A DNA stretch of 64,000 bases. Origin: Mucilaginibacter gossypiicola. Lineage in GTDB: Bacteria; Bacteroidota; Bacteroidia; Sphingobacteriales; Sphingobacteriaceae. The notes below the pieces were generated by a model, which ran no database searches, was not told the origin of the DNA, and saw nothing but the letters and a program-made list of their open reading frames with translations. Location: the NCBI RefSeq assembly GCF_900110105.1, contig NZ_FOCL01000002.1:761620-825619 (forward strand). The letters are read 5' to 3'. A program made the translations under genes and the position numbers. Shown here piece after piece: positions 1 to 8,523 of this stretch; the first letter of the stretch is position 1, and every line of letters begins with the position of its first letter.

Positions 1-94
1 TTTTTGTCTGAACCCGAATTTATAGAATTAAGTAATTACCAGAATGCTCAGCAAATTCCAATAATTCCTTAAAATTCGAGTTCAGACAAAAAAA
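1..94. repeat. Imperfect palindrome, TTTTTGTCTGAAC family
   Basis: Bases 1-21 and about 74-94 are inverted copies of each other with one mismatch. The core is TTTTTGTCTGAAC, and the middle is AT-rich. The window edge may cut it. A partial relative lies near 11700-11735. It sits upstream of the GH20 gene and holds no coding signal. Confidence 0.7.
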
Positions 95-170
95 TCAAGG
101 TTCAGAAAACACTTCTTAATATTATTTAAAAAGTTTAATTTGCGTACATCCAATTAAATAACAATTCTTT

Positions 171-2078
171 ATGAAGAAATTATCCTTATTGCTTTGCGGC
201 TGTATGGCACACCTGCTTTCTGCAGCCCAAACAACCAAACCGGCCCTCGCGCTTATCCCGCAGCCGGTAAAAGTTACCCAAACTACCGGCGAGTTTGTGC
301 TGCCCAAAACAGTTGTTGTTGAGGCCGGTTCATCTGCCGATGTGGCAAATGTAACTGCCTACCTCAAACGAAAACTATCTACATCCACAGGAGCATTTAT
401 CACTGTAAAAAGTACCGCCCCTACAGCACCTATCAGGCTGATCTTAAATAAAACTGCTGATACCGTGCTCAAAACCGAGGGATATAAATTATCTGTAACG
501 CCTAAAAAAGTAGTGATCCGTGCCAATGATGCTGCCGGGCTATTTTATGGTGTACAAACGTTTTTCCAGCTGCTGCCTAAAGAGGTTGAGGGTTGGGAAA
601 TAGCCAAAGGTGTAAAATGGACTGCACCCGCAGTTGAAATTACCGACTACCCAAGGTTTGCCTGGAGAGGATTGATGTTTGATGTAGCCCGTCACTTTTT
701 TACTAAAGCCGAGGTTAAGCAATACATCGATGCTATGGTTAAATACAAATTCAACCTGCTGCATTTACACCTTACTGATGACGAAGGCTGGCGTGTGGAG
801 ATCAAAAGCCTGCCAAGGTTAACCGAAGTAGGGGCTCACAACGTTAAAAAGGTAGGGCAGTTTGGTACCTTTACTCCACCTACACCTGATGAACCACGCA
901 CCTACGGCGGTTTTTACACCCAGGAAGATATCAAAGAGCTGGTACAATATGCTAAAGACAGGTTTGTTGATATCCTGCCCGAAATTGATGTTCCCGGCCA
1001 TAGCCTTGCCGCTGTAGTTGCTTATCCAGAGCTTTCATGCACACCCGGTGCCGATAAATATGTGGTGAACTCCGGCGAACCTTTTATGGATTGGAGCGGC
1101 CCGCATAACCGCGCTATTGTTGACAACACCCTTTGCCCGGCCAATGAAGCTGTTTATACTTTTATGGATAAAGTAGTTACTGAAGTTGCCCAGTTATTTC
1201 CGTTCGGTTATATCCATTTAGGTGGCGATGAGTGCGCCAAAAATTTCTGGGAGCAAAGCGATGCCATAAAAGCATTAATGACTAAAGAAAACCTGAAGAC
1301 CATGAGCGAAGTACAGGCTTATTTTGAAAAGCGCCTTGAAAAGATAGTTGAATCAAAAGGCAAAAAATTCATGGGCTGGGATGAGATCATTGAAGGCGGC
1401 CTGGGCCCAAATGCGGCAGTAATGAGCTGGCGCGGTATCCAGGGTGGCATCACCGCTGCCAAAGCCGGTCATGAAGTGGTGATGAGCCCAACTACATTTG
1501 CATATCTTGATTACATGCAAAGCGATCGTGTAAACGAAACCAAGATCTATGCCACACTTCGTTTAAACAAAACCTATTCATGGGAGCCTGTGCCGGATAG
1601 TGTTGATGCACGCCTCATTAAAGGCGGACAGGCCAACTTATGGACTGAGCAGGTATACAACATCCGCCAGGCCGAATATATGACCTGGCCACGCGGGATG
1701 GCTATTGCCGAGGATGTATGGTCGCCAAAAGGTACCAAGAACTGGGATGGTTTTTTCAGCAGGGTAGAGAAACACTTTCCACGCTTTGATGAAGCTGAAA
1801 CCAAGATAGCCCCAAGCGCTTACGACCCATCATTTGATGCAGTACTAAACCCGGATAGCACACTAAAAATCACCCTGACTAACGAGGTAAACGGACTTGA
1901 TACTTATTACAGCTTTGATAATTCGTTCCCCGACAGGTTTTATCCTAAATATACAGCACCGATAGATGCCCCTAAAGACGCAACCACGTTGAGGGTGATC
2001 ACCTACCGCGGTAAAAAGCCAATCGGCCGTATGGTTACCATGCCATTGGCTGAGCTGAAAAGCAGGATTAAGAAGTAA
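171..2078 (+). CDS. Beta-N-acetylhexosaminidase, GH20, exported
   Basis: Removes terminal beta-linked GlcNAc or GalNAc from glycans, probably in the periplasm or at the outer membrane. Residues 1-19 are a signal peptide (MKKLSLLLCGCMAHLLSAAQ). An N-terminal GH20b-type domain (about 25-155) precedes the TIM barrel. The barrel shows HLHLTDDEGW at 198-207 and HLGGDE ending at 354. In GH20 the D353-E354 pair polarises the substrate acetamido group and acts as the acid. About 115 residues after the barrel form a beta-rich tail, common in Bacteroidota members. The length, 635 aa, is normal. The gene stands alone and is followed by a strong terminator. Confidence 0.95.
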   Translation: MKKLSLLLCGCMAHLLSAAQTTKPALALIPQPVKVTQTTGEFVLPKTVVVEAGSSADVANVTAYLKRKLSTSTGAFITVKSTAPTAPIRLILNKTADTVLKTEGYKLSVTPKKVVIRANDAAGLFYGVQTFFQLLPKEVEGWEIAKGVKWTAPAVEITDYPRFAWRGLMFDVARHFFTKAEVKQYIDAMVKYKFNLLHLHLTDDEGWRVEIKSLPRLTEVGAHNVKKVGQFGTFTPPTPDEPRTYGGFYTQEDIKELVQYAKDRFVDILPEIDVPGHSLAAVVAYPELSCTPGADKYVVNSGEPFMDWSGPHNRAIVDNTLCPANEAVYTFMDKVVTEVAQLFPFGYIHLGGDECAKNFWEQSDAIKALMTKENLKTMSEVQAYFEKRLEKIVESKGKKFMGWDEIIEGGLGPNAAVMSWRGIQGGITAAKAGHEVVMSPTTFAYLDYMQSDRVNETKIYATLRLNKTYSWEPVPDSVDARLIKGGQANLWTEQVYNIRQAEYMTWPRGMAIAEDVWSPKGTKNWDGFFSRVEKHFPRFDEAETKIAPSAYDPSFDAVLNPDSTLKITLTNEVNGLDTYYSFDNSFPDRFYPKYTAPIDAPKDATTLRVITYRGKKPIGRMVTMPLAELKSRIKK

Positions 2079-2090
2079 GAGATAGTTTGC

Positions 2091-2140
2091 TTAAACATAA
2101 AAGCCCTTCGGATTAAGTTCCGAAGGGCTTTTATGTTTAA
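2091..2140 (+). terminator. Intrinsic terminator of the GH20 gene
   Basis: A near-perfect stem of about 22 bp with a 5-nt loop (TTAAG). The stem core is AAAGCCCTTCGGA followed by T-rich sequence. It starts 12 bp after the stop codon. Confidence 0.85.
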
Positions 2141-2149
2141 TTACCTCCA

Positions 2150-2276
2150 TGTCATTGCGAGCGATAGCGTGGCAATCTCGTAGCTATGCTCAGCGGCTTT
2201 GCATATAGTACAGGCATAACGACGAGATTGCCACGTCGCCCCATTGCACAACCCCGTGTTGCTCCTCGCAATGACA
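2150..2276. repeat. Family A palindromic repeat, copy 1 (long form)
   Basis: Begins TGTCATTGCGAG and ends with the inverted copy CTCGCAATGACA. Inner inverted segments pair GGCAATCTCGT with ACGAGATTGCC. It lies between the convergent GH20 and aminopeptidase genes. Confidence 0.9.
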
Positions 2277-2367
2277 TAAAGTTAATTTTCCACGCCGTCG
2301 CTCGGCTCCAGCCGAGTGTCAGCTATCTCGCGGCGTCTCGCCGCCGAAGCTGGCCAGAGGCCTGTCC

Positions 2368-2407
2368 AAAAGCCGCCACTCGCCCGGAGGCGAGCGGCGG
2401 CTTTTTT
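2368..2407. terminator. GC-rich bidirectional hairpin
   Basis: A stem of about 17 bp (AAAAGCCGCCACTCGCC with its near-complement) and a 4-nt loop, with T-runs on both strands. It can end transcription of the minus-strand aminopeptidase gene, whose stop lies just beyond, and stop read-through from the GH20 side. Confidence 0.75.
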
Positions 2408-2426
2408 ATCTTATCTTACCTTATTT

Positions 2427-4043
2427 TTACTTCAGCTCCGGGAATTTAGCGGCTTCAAAAATGCTTTTCTCAGTTGCGGCTTTTTCAACATCCTGCCATT
2501 TGCGTGGTGCATCGATGGATAGGATCGTACCCTTGTCTTTACCTATCTGTACATCATCTTCTATACGTACACCAATGTTCCACCATTTTTTATCGCAGGG
2601 GCTGCCGGCGGGGATATAGATGCCTGGTTCAACGGTGATCACCCAGTTCTCCTCCAAATTACCGCGACCGCCTTTGTCATGCACATCAAGCCCTAAATGA
2701 TGCGAGCAACCATGCGGGTAGTACTTACGCACTTCCGAAGCATTTTTAATAATACCCAGCTTGATCAACCCTGCTGCTAAAACTTCGGCCGATTTCTGTT
2801 CAAGGCTGGCATACGGAACGCCTGCTTTGCATAACTTAAAAATTTCTTCCTGGGCATCATACACCAATTGGTAAATAGCCTTTTGCTCTTCGGTAAATTT
2901 GCCGGTGGCCGGTACAGTACGGGTAACATCGGCAGAGTAGCCATGATACTCGGCACCAACATCCATCAGCAGCAATTGGTTGTTAAGTTTTGTTGCCGAA
3001 TTTTCTTCATAGTGCAGAATACAGCCATTTGCGCCGGCACCTACAATTGGCGGGTAGCCCTCGTCTTCTGCTCCATACCTTTTGTGTACATAGGTCATGA
3101 TCCCTTCAACTTCGCGTTCGCTCATGGTTGGCTTTACCGATTTCATTACCTCCAGATGGGCGAGGCTTGATATTTCAACAGCTTTTTTCAATACCGCTAT
3201 TTCTTCCGGTGTTTTTACACCGCGAAGCTTTGAGGTAAAAGTGTTAAATCCGATATTACCGCCTAAAGTATTGCCTATTTTGGCTTTAACCGCCACCAGG
3301 GTCACAGAATCCGGGCTGGCCAATAATTCCTGAACCAAAGGGCTCGCCTTGCTCAGGTCATTATTGTATCTCGCCTTAATATAGGTAACCATGCGTGCCA
3401 AATTTTGCGGCGTGGTACGATTGGCTATCAGGTTCATATCACTAACTGCCTGCCTGTCAAGATCAAGGATACCCGCCTTAGTTTTAAAAGCAGCTATCAG
3501 CTTCTTTAACTCGCCTGTCGAGCCGTCGCCCGTAACATCCTCGGGCAGCGCGTCATAATACACATTGGCAAACTTTTTAAAATCAACAGAGAATTTCGCA
3601 AAATCCTCGCTGTTATAAGCACGCTTAAAGCCCAGCTGCGATTTAGCACCTTCAACGCCCAAACGCCTGCCTGTCCATTGCTCACGACCGGCATCGCGGT
3701 GACGTACAAACAAAACTTCGTTATAGCTGCTGTCGCCATCGGCCTGCGTGTCTTTAAACACGAGCAGCACCGAGTTTGGCTCCTTATACCCCGAAAAATA
3801 ATACAGGTCGGGGTTAGGATGGTATACATAATTAACATCGTTCGAAAACACCTGCTCGGGGTACGAGAAGATCACCGTTACTGAATTGGCGGGCATCAGG
3901 TCGCGGAGGGCCTGGCGTCTTCCGGCATGAAATTCTTTGCTTAAATAATCGGTGGGTAGGTTTTCGGCGGCTTGTCCGAAACAGCGGTTACTGCCGCTTA
4001 GGGCAAGTACAACTACTAATGCCCGAAAAAATGATCGCGTCAT
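2427..4043 (-). CDS. Xaa-Pro aminopeptidase, M24 family, exported
   Basis: Cleaves the N-terminal residue from peptides with proline second. A signal peptide spans about residues 1-24 (ALVVVLALSGSNRCFGQA). The N-terminal aminopeptidase P domain includes the YFSGYKEPNS segment. The C-terminal pita-bread M24 domain carries the dinuclear metal ligands: MDVGAEYHGYSADVTR holds the two Asp, HHLGLDVHD the His, and VITVEPGIY and RIEDDV the two Glu. The length of 538 aa suits the exported Bacteroidota type. It is transcribed alone and converges on the GH20 gene. Confidence 0.93.
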   Translation of the reverse strand: MTRSFFRALVVVLALSGSNRCFGQAAENLPTDYLSKEFHAGRRQALRDLMPANSVTVIFSYPEQVFSNDVNYVYHPNPDLYYFSGYKEPNSVLLVFKDTQADGDSSYNEVLFVRHRDAGREQWTGRRLGVEGAKSQLGFKRAYNSEDFAKFSVDFKKFANVYYDALPEDVTGDGSTGELKKLIAAFKTKAGILDLDRQAVSDMNLIANRTTPQNLARMVTYIKARYNNDLSKASPLVQELLASPDSVTLVAVKAKIGNTLGGNIGFNTFTSKLRGVKTPEEIAVLKKAVEISSLAHLEVMKSVKPTMSEREVEGIMTYVHKRYGAEDEGYPPIVGAGANGCILHYEENSATKLNNQLLLMDVGAEYHGYSADVTRTVPATGKFTEEQKAIYQLVYDAQEEIFKLCKAGVPYASLEQKSAEVLAAGLIKLGIIKNASEVRKYYPHGCSHHLGLDVHDKGGRGNLEENWVITVEPGIYIPAGSPCDKKWWNIGVRIEDDVQIGKDKGTILSIDAPRKWQDVEKAATEKSIFEAAKFPELK

Positions 4044-4200
4044 AATGATAAAGGAATAATGTCAGTCAAAAAACGGTTTAAGATACTAAATATCAGGGAT
4101 TATCAACTTCACCCTTTTAGGGGGAAATACATGATGTGCAAATGATAAGATTTCAGATGTGCAAATTAAAACGCCTCCATTTCAGAAAAGGCAGAAAAGA

Positions 4201-4231
4201 AACTTACGAAGTTTTTGAAACTTCGTAAGTT
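4201..4231. terminator. Perfect hairpin downstream of GH43 gene
   Basis: Perfect 14-bp inverted repeat (AACTTACGAAGTTT) with a 3-nt loop. It lies beyond family A copy 2 in the direction of GH43 transcription and could end that transcript, or be a small repeat of its own. Nearby bases 4130-4165 contain short GATGTGCAAAT motifs like family F. Confidence 0.5.
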
Positions 4232-4252
4232 TTGCCAAAATTATATCCGATA

Positions 4253-4381
4253 TGTCATTGCGAGGAGCAGGCGAGGGATATTGGCGGGGCGCGACGTGGC
4301 AATCTCGTAACTATGCATTACCACAATAGCATATCCGCCCTGTATAGCTACGAGATTGCCGCGCTGTCGCTCGCAATGACA
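4253..4381. repeat. Family A palindromic repeat, copy 2 (long form)
   Basis: TGTCATTGCGAGGAG at one end and the inverted CTCGCAATGACA at the other, with inner GGCAATCTCGTA / TACGAGATTGCC arms. It lies 18 bp past the stop of the GH43 gene. It fills the 355-bp gap before the aminopeptidase gene together with the hairpin at 4201-4231. Confidence 0.9.
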
Positions 4382-4398
4382 TAAACTAAATAAGCAGC

Positions 4399-5394
4399 TT
4401 ACTTAATCTTCCTTGCCGTTACACCTTCATTGGTGATCTTAACCGGCAGGATCTTGCCATCCTTATCAAAATACATTTTATCGATGCAGGTAACACGATG
4501 ATTGCCATCTGTTTCGGTTAACGGGCGGCGGTGATAAACAATATACCATTCATCTTTACCCGGTACCTGGATCACCGAATGGTGACCTGCACCAGTGGCT
4601 ATGCTGGCATCCTGTTTTAATATGGTACCAATACGGTTAAACGGACCAAAAGGCGAATCGCCAATGGCATAAGCCACGCGGTAATCCGGACCGGTCCAGC
4701 CGCCTTCGCTCCACATAAAGTAGTATTTGCCTTTGCGTTTAAACATCACAGGGCCTTCAACATAATCTTTTGGGGTGATCAGTTTATAGGTTTCCCCATC
4801 CTTAAATGGCTCAATACCTGTAAAATCATTTTTCAGCCTTACGATATTGCACTGACCCCAGCCACCATAGATCATATAGTACTGACCATCGTCGTCTTTA
4901 AAAACAAACTGATCAATAGGCTGAGCTTTATTGATGATCTGCCCGATGAGAGGTTTGCCCAAAAGGTCTTTGAACGGACCTTCGGGTTTATCGCCAACAG
5001 CAACGCCAATGCCGCCAACTTCATTATTGTTCTGGATATCGTTGGCTCCAAAAAAGATGTAGTATTTGCCATCCTTTTCGGTTACGGCAGGGGCCCACAT
5101 AGCGCGCTTTGCCCACTTTACGGCAGCAGTATCTATAATATGCGGGTGTTTTGTCCAGTTAACCAAATCGGGCGATGAAAAGGCATCCATAAATACCTGC
5201 TCATTATATTTAGCCGAGTAGGTGGGGTACACCCAGTATTGCTTGTTAAAAATCTTAGCCTCCGGGTCGGCATACCAGCCTTCAACAATAGGATTACCGG
5301 ATGTCTTTTTCTCTTGTGCTAATGCTTTGTTTGCAGATGTGGTAAGTGCCACACCTAATGCTGCCAGTAAAACCAGCTTTTTAGGGATAATCAT
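4399..5394 (-). CDS. Glycoside hydrolase family 43, exported
   Basis: An arabinanase/xylosidase-type five-bladed propeller enzyme that cuts pentose-containing glycans. The signal peptide is residues 1-27 (LVLLAALGVALTT...ALAQ). The three conserved acids of GH43 are visible: D43 in WYADPEA (base), D161 in QPIDQF (pKa modulator) and E213 in YVEGPVMF (acid). At 331 aa it is a single catalytic domain with no binding module. The exact substrate cannot be read. Its promoter region contains the palindrome GATAAAACGTTTTA, shared with the DUF1080 gene near 58.4 kb, which suggests sugar-responsive control. Confidence 0.9.
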   Translation of the reverse strand: MIIPKKLVLLAALGVALTTSANKALAQEKKTSGNPIVEGWYADPEAKIFNKQYWVYPTYSAKYNEQVFMDAFSSPDLVNWTKHPHIIDTAAVKWAKRAMWAPAVTEKDGKYYIFFGANDIQNNNEVGGIGVAVGDKPEGPFKDLLGKPLIGQIINKAQPIDQFVFKDDDGQYYMIYGGWGQCNIVRLKNDFTGIEPFKDGETYKLITPKDYVEGPVMFKRKGKYYFMWSEGGWTGPDYRVAYAIGDSPFGPFNRIGTILKQDASIATGAGHHSVIQVPGKDEWYIVYHRRPLTETDGNHRVTCIDKMYFDKDGKILPVKITNEGVTARKIK

Positions 5395-5429
5395 TGGGAA
5401 ATAGATTTTTGGTCTAAGATATTAAAATA

Positions 5430-5443
5430 GATAAAACGTTTTA
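5430..5443. promoter_or_regulatory. Candidate operator GATAAAACGTTTTA
   Basis: A palindrome centred on AAAACGTTTT, the CG-centred form typical of LacI/CcpA-type operators. It lies 36 bp upstream of the GH43 start codon. The same 14 bases occur at 58567-58580. Confidence 0.5.
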
Positions 5444-5530
5444 GTAACGATGCACTAATTTATTCGAATTGAAGCGAATTAGACGAATTTAAGATTATCG
5501 GGATTAAACAGAGAGAACTCTTATCAAATT

Positions 5531-5663
5531 CATTCCGTTGACTTCAGTCAACGGAATGAGATAACAAATTAAAAGGCTTTAGCCAAATGCCGCTCGAACA
5601 GTTTGGGCTAAAGCCCGGGTGCTCGTTTATTTTTAACCGTTGACTAAAGTCAACGGCAATGAA
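5531..5663. repeat. Family B palindromic repeat, copy 1
   Basis: Outer arms CCGTTGACTTCAGTCAACGG and CCGTTGACTAAAGTCAACGG are each small palindromes. The inner arms GGCTTTAGCC / GGGCTAAAGCCC pair. A second copy is at 31005-31140. It occupies most of the gap between the GH43 promoter and the helicase 3' end. Confidence 0.85.
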
Positions 5664-5753
5664 ATAATTATTGTAGATGCCGAGCTTCTATTCCCCGTAA
5701 TTCGTGTAGTTCGATTAAATTGTGTTCAACTTAAAAGTATTCGTGAAAATCTT

Positions 5754-6983
5754 TTAATTACCGGTGTTCTGTTGTTTTGGTTTCTTTTTTCCCCAGCGGC
5801 GATTGGGTTTCCTCTTAGCATCTCCTTGCGCAGGTTCAGGCTTAAGGGGTTGTATTGCGGCTAACTCATCAGGCAGCTCCATCAGCTTGATAGGCTTTTC
5901 TATCAGCTTTTCAATATTTTTAAGCTTGCGCTCATCGCGATGGTTAACAAAAGTAATAGCAGTGCCGGTGGTAGCAGCCCGGGCTGTACGACCGATACGG
6001 TGGATGTAATCTTCCGGATCGCCGGGAACATCATAATTGATCACCAGGTCGATGCCTTCCACATCAATACCCCGCGAAAGCGCATCGGTGCCAATGATAA
6101 CCGGGAGTAATTTGTTTTTGAACTTAAGCAGGATCTCCTCACGTTCTTTCTGCTCCAGGTCGGAGTGGAACGACATGGCGTTGATCTTGATAGCCTTAAG
6201 CTCTTTGTATAATGCTTTTACAATTTCCTTGCGCGATGCAAAAATGATAATACTTGTAAATGCCGAATCTTTAAGGATATGTTGCACCAGCGGCGTTTTT
6301 TGCTGATCATGCACCCGGTAAACCTGCTGATCGATACCGACAGCCGGCTGCGAAATAGCAATATTGATCTGCTCCGGGTCTTTCAAAATAGCCTTGGCCA
6401 GTGAACGGATGCGACCGGGCATAGTAGCAGAAAATAACAGCGTTTGTCTTTCCTTAGGCAGGTAGCTGATGATCTTCATGATATCATCCGAAAAACCCAT
6501 GTCCAGCATACGGTCGGCCTCATCAAGTACCAGGTGCGTAAGATGATTGAGCTTCAGCACACCCGAAGTAAGGTGGGCAATAAGCCTGCCGGGAGTAGCT
6601 ACAATAATATTTACATTATTCTGGATGCCACGGCGCTGCTGTTCGTAAACAATACCGTCACCTCCACCAAAAACAGCAATAGAGCTGATGCCCGTAAAAT
6701 AGGCAAGGCCTTCAACCTGCTGATCTATTTGCTGCGCAAGCTCACGGGTTGGGGCAAGTATAAGGGCACTGGTATGGTGTTTATTTGTTTTGCTGATGCT
6801 GTTTAAAACAGGCAGCAGGTAGGCGCCGGTTTTACCGGTACCGGTTTGAGCGCATGCAATCAGGTCGCGCCCCTCCATAATGGTTGGGATAGCCATGGCC
6901 TGTATGGGTGTAGGGTTCAGGAAACCCATGCTCTCTACACCTTCAAATAATTGCTCGTTAAAATTAAAATCCTGGAAAGTCAC
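5754..6983 (-). CDS. rhlE: DEAD-box RNA helicase, RhlE type
   Basis: ATP-dependent RNA unwinding in ribosome assembly or mRNA turnover, cytoplasmic. The motifs occur in order: Q motif (FLNPTPIQ at 21-28), Walker A AQTGTGKT at 45-52, PTRELAQQ, ATPGRL, DEAD at 154-157, SAT at 185-187 and HRIGRTAR at 328-335. A short basic tail rich in Lys and Arg (about 385-405) is typical of RhlE and aids RNA binding. The start codon is GTG; the next Met is inside the Q-motif region, so GTG is needed for a complete protein. Single gene. RhlE is preferred over other DEAD paralogues mainly on size and tail. Confidence 0.92.
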   Translation of the reverse strand: MTFQDFNFNEQLFEGVESMGFLNPTPIQAMAIPTIMEGRDLIACAQTGTGKTGAYLLPVLNSISKTNKHHTSALILAPTRELAQQIDQQVEGLAYFTGISSIAVFGGGDGIVYEQQRRGIQNNVNIIVATPGRLIAHLTSGVLKLNHLTHLVLDEADRMLDMGFSDDIMKIISYLPKERQTLLFSATMPGRIRSLAKAILKDPEQINIAISQPAVGIDQQVYRVHDQQKTPLVQHILKDSAFTSIIIFASRKEIVKALYKELKAIKINAMSFHSDLEQKEREEILLKFKNKLLPVIIGTDALSRGIDVEGIDLVINYDVPGDPEDYIHRIGRTARAATTGTAITFVNHRDERKLKNIEKLIEKPIKLMELPDELAAIQPLKPEPAQGDAKRKPNRRWGKKKPKQQNTGN

Positions 6984-7105
6984 TATATCTTATAAGTAAA
7001 TTATGCAAGGTATAAAAAATTTAACGGGAAATGAGGGTTTTAGCATAATTGAGCAACCGTTAAGGATCAGAATAATTACATCGGTTCACTATCATGTAAA
7101 TACAG

Positions 7106-7256
7106 GAGGCTCCTACGGAGCCAAAAGGTTTGTTTCATTTCCTATAAACATGGTACTCCTACGGAGTTCTATGCATGCGTGCTTTTTAAATTCCAAAGGA
7201 GTACCATGTTTATAGCCAATACAAGCCATATATCAAGGCTCCGGTAGGTGCCACCT
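7106..7256. repeat. Family C repeat, copy 1 (GGCTCCTACGGAGCC)
   Basis: Contains the small palindrome GGCTCCTACGGAGCC, then inverted arms TATAAACATGGTACTCC and GGAGTACCATGTTTATA, then GGCTCCGGTAGGTGCC. A relative is at 63485-63637. It fills the divergent gap between the helicase and acetyltransferase genes; no gene is seen there. Confidence 0.85.
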
Positions 7257-7345
7257 ATTACATTTCAAGGCACGTATCCTGCAAAATTTGTCTATAGCAA
7301 CTCTTTAATGACACTTACGTTACCCTCACAATCAATTCAAAAATT

Positions 7346-7353
7346 TATTTTTG
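7346..7353 (+). promoter_or_regulatory. Bacteroidota -7 box TATTTTTG
   Basis: Matches TAnnTTTG and ends 7 bp before the ATG of the GNAT gene, so the transcript may be leaderless. No clear -33 TTG is seen. Confidence 0.45.
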
Positions 7354-7360
7354 AAAACCT

Positions 7361-7861
7361 ATGAATATTATCACCCAAACACCGCGCTTACTGATCCGCG
7401 AATTTACAGCCGAAGACGAAGTACTTTCAACTGTGATTGATGCTGATGACCGCCTTACACAGTATGTAAAGAAACGTACTCCACAGGAGAGTAAACAGGT
7501 TTTTAAGGACACCTTGAAAGAATACCAAAATGGTTCGGGCCTGGGCAGGTGGGGGGTTTTCAATATCGCCGATAATGATTTTATAGGCGTTTGCGCACTC
7601 AAACCCAGTGATTATGATAAGAGCCGAATTGAGTTGGGATATCGCCTGCACCTCAAATACTGGGGACAAGGCGTTGCAACCGAATTGGCAGAGGCATTAG
7701 TTAGCTACGGCTTAAATAAAATTGGCCTGAAAGAAGTTTGTGCCGTTACCCATCCTCAAAACGCCGCATCACAAAGGGTACTGATCAAAGCCGGGTTTGC
7801 AAGGGAAGGGATTGTGTTTTGGTATGGTGAAGATGTGCCGTTTTTTAGGGTTGAGCGGTAG
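7361..7861 (+). CDS. GNAT family N-acetyltransferase, RimJ/RimL-like
   Basis: Transfers an acetyl group from acetyl-CoA to an amine, possibly a protein N-terminus or small molecule. The fold signature is visible. It opens with TPRLLIREFTAED, then shows ELGYRLHLKYWGQGVATE (motif A, with the acetyl-CoA pyrophosphate loop WGQGVATE near 107-114), and HPQNAASQRVLIKAGF (motif B). The length of 166 aa is normal. It is a single gene converging on the phosphatase gene. The substrate is not readable. Confidence 0.9.
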   Translation: MNIITQTPRLLIREFTAEDEVLSTVIDADDRLTQYVKKRTPQESKQVFKDTLKEYQNGSGLGRWGVFNIADNDFIGVCALKPSDYDKSRIELGYRLHLKYWGQGVATELAEALVSYGLNKIGLKEVCAVTHPQNAASQRVLIKAGFAREGIVFWYGEDVPFFRVER

Positions 7862-7874
7862 AAAATAAAAAAGA

Positions 7875-7960
7875 TGTCATTGCGAGCGAAGCGTGGCAAT
7901 CGCATGCTATACAGGGCGGATTTGCTTCCGTGCGGTTGCCACGCTTCGCTCGCAATGACA
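7875..7960. repeat. Family A palindromic repeat, copy 3 (short form)
   Basis: TGTCATTGCGAGCGAAGCGTGGCAA faces its inverted copy, which ends CGCAATGACA. It lies between convergent genes and may act as a bidirectional terminator-like hairpin. Confidence 0.9.
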
Positions 7961-7982
7961 CAGCTTGAATGCTTGATTAAAC

Positions 7983-8417
7983 TTACCTCAACCCTTTAAT
8001 AATATCCTTACAACCGTTTTCAATCAATTCAAAAACCGGTTCAAACAGGCTGTCGTCATAGTACGGATCGGGCACTACCTTATCGCCTAAAAGGAGCTTT
8101 ACTTTTGCAGCCTGTTCTTCGTTGCGGGCCATATCAAGCACATCGCTCAGGTTATTGCGGTCCATTACAAAGATGTGGTCGAACTCGTCAAAATCGGTTC
8201 GTTTAAACTGGCGGCAAACCTGTTTGCTGATATCAATTCCATGGTTGCGTGCGGCGCGGATCGAACGCCTGTCGGGAGCTTCACCTATATGCCATCTACC
8301 CGTACCTGCCGAATCAACATCCCAGCCCAGACCATTTTCATCTGCCAGGTGCTGCATGATCCCTTCGGCCAGTGGCGAACGGCAGATGTTGCCGAGGCAT
8401 ACCATTAGTATTTTCAT
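7983..8417 (-). CDS. Low molecular weight protein-tyrosine phosphatase
   Basis: Dephosphorylates phosphotyrosine in the cytoplasm. The P-loop CX5R is at the extreme N-terminus, C7-LGNIC-R13 followed by Ser, and the general acid is D117 in the VPDPYY loop. At 144 aa it is a standard LMW-PTP. No tyrosine kinase or polysaccharide export genes are adjacent, so a role in capsule regulation cannot be argued from context. Confidence 0.95.
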   Translation of the reverse strand: MKILMVCLGNICRSPLAEGIMQHLADENGLGWDVDSAGTGRWHIGEAPDRRSIRAARNHGIDISKQVCRQFKRTDFDEFDHIFVMDRNNLSDVLDMARNEEQAAKVKLLLGDKVVPDPYYDDSLFEPVFELIENGCKDIIKGLR

Positions 8418-8425
8418 TTTTTAGG

Positions 8426-8523
8426 TTGATTGGGTGGAAGGTGAGTGGTTGATTGGGTTGATTAAGTGAGTGGCTAATGTAATTGCTTAACTACTCACCT
8501 AATCAACCATTCACCAATCAACC
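8426..8523. repeat. Family E repeat, copy 1 (GGTTGATT...GAGTGG)
   Basis: GTGAGTGGTTGATTGGGTTG and its inverted copy around 8490-8523 flank a short AT-rich loop. The right arm overlaps the end of the S1/P1 nuclease gene, and its GGTTGATTGG segment supplies the TGA stop codon. Confidence 0.85.

Noticed and set aside
2186..2522. Overlapping plus-strand ORFs between the GH20 and aminopeptidase genes
   Set aside because: They read through a family A repeat and a GC-rich terminator hairpin; no protein family is visible.
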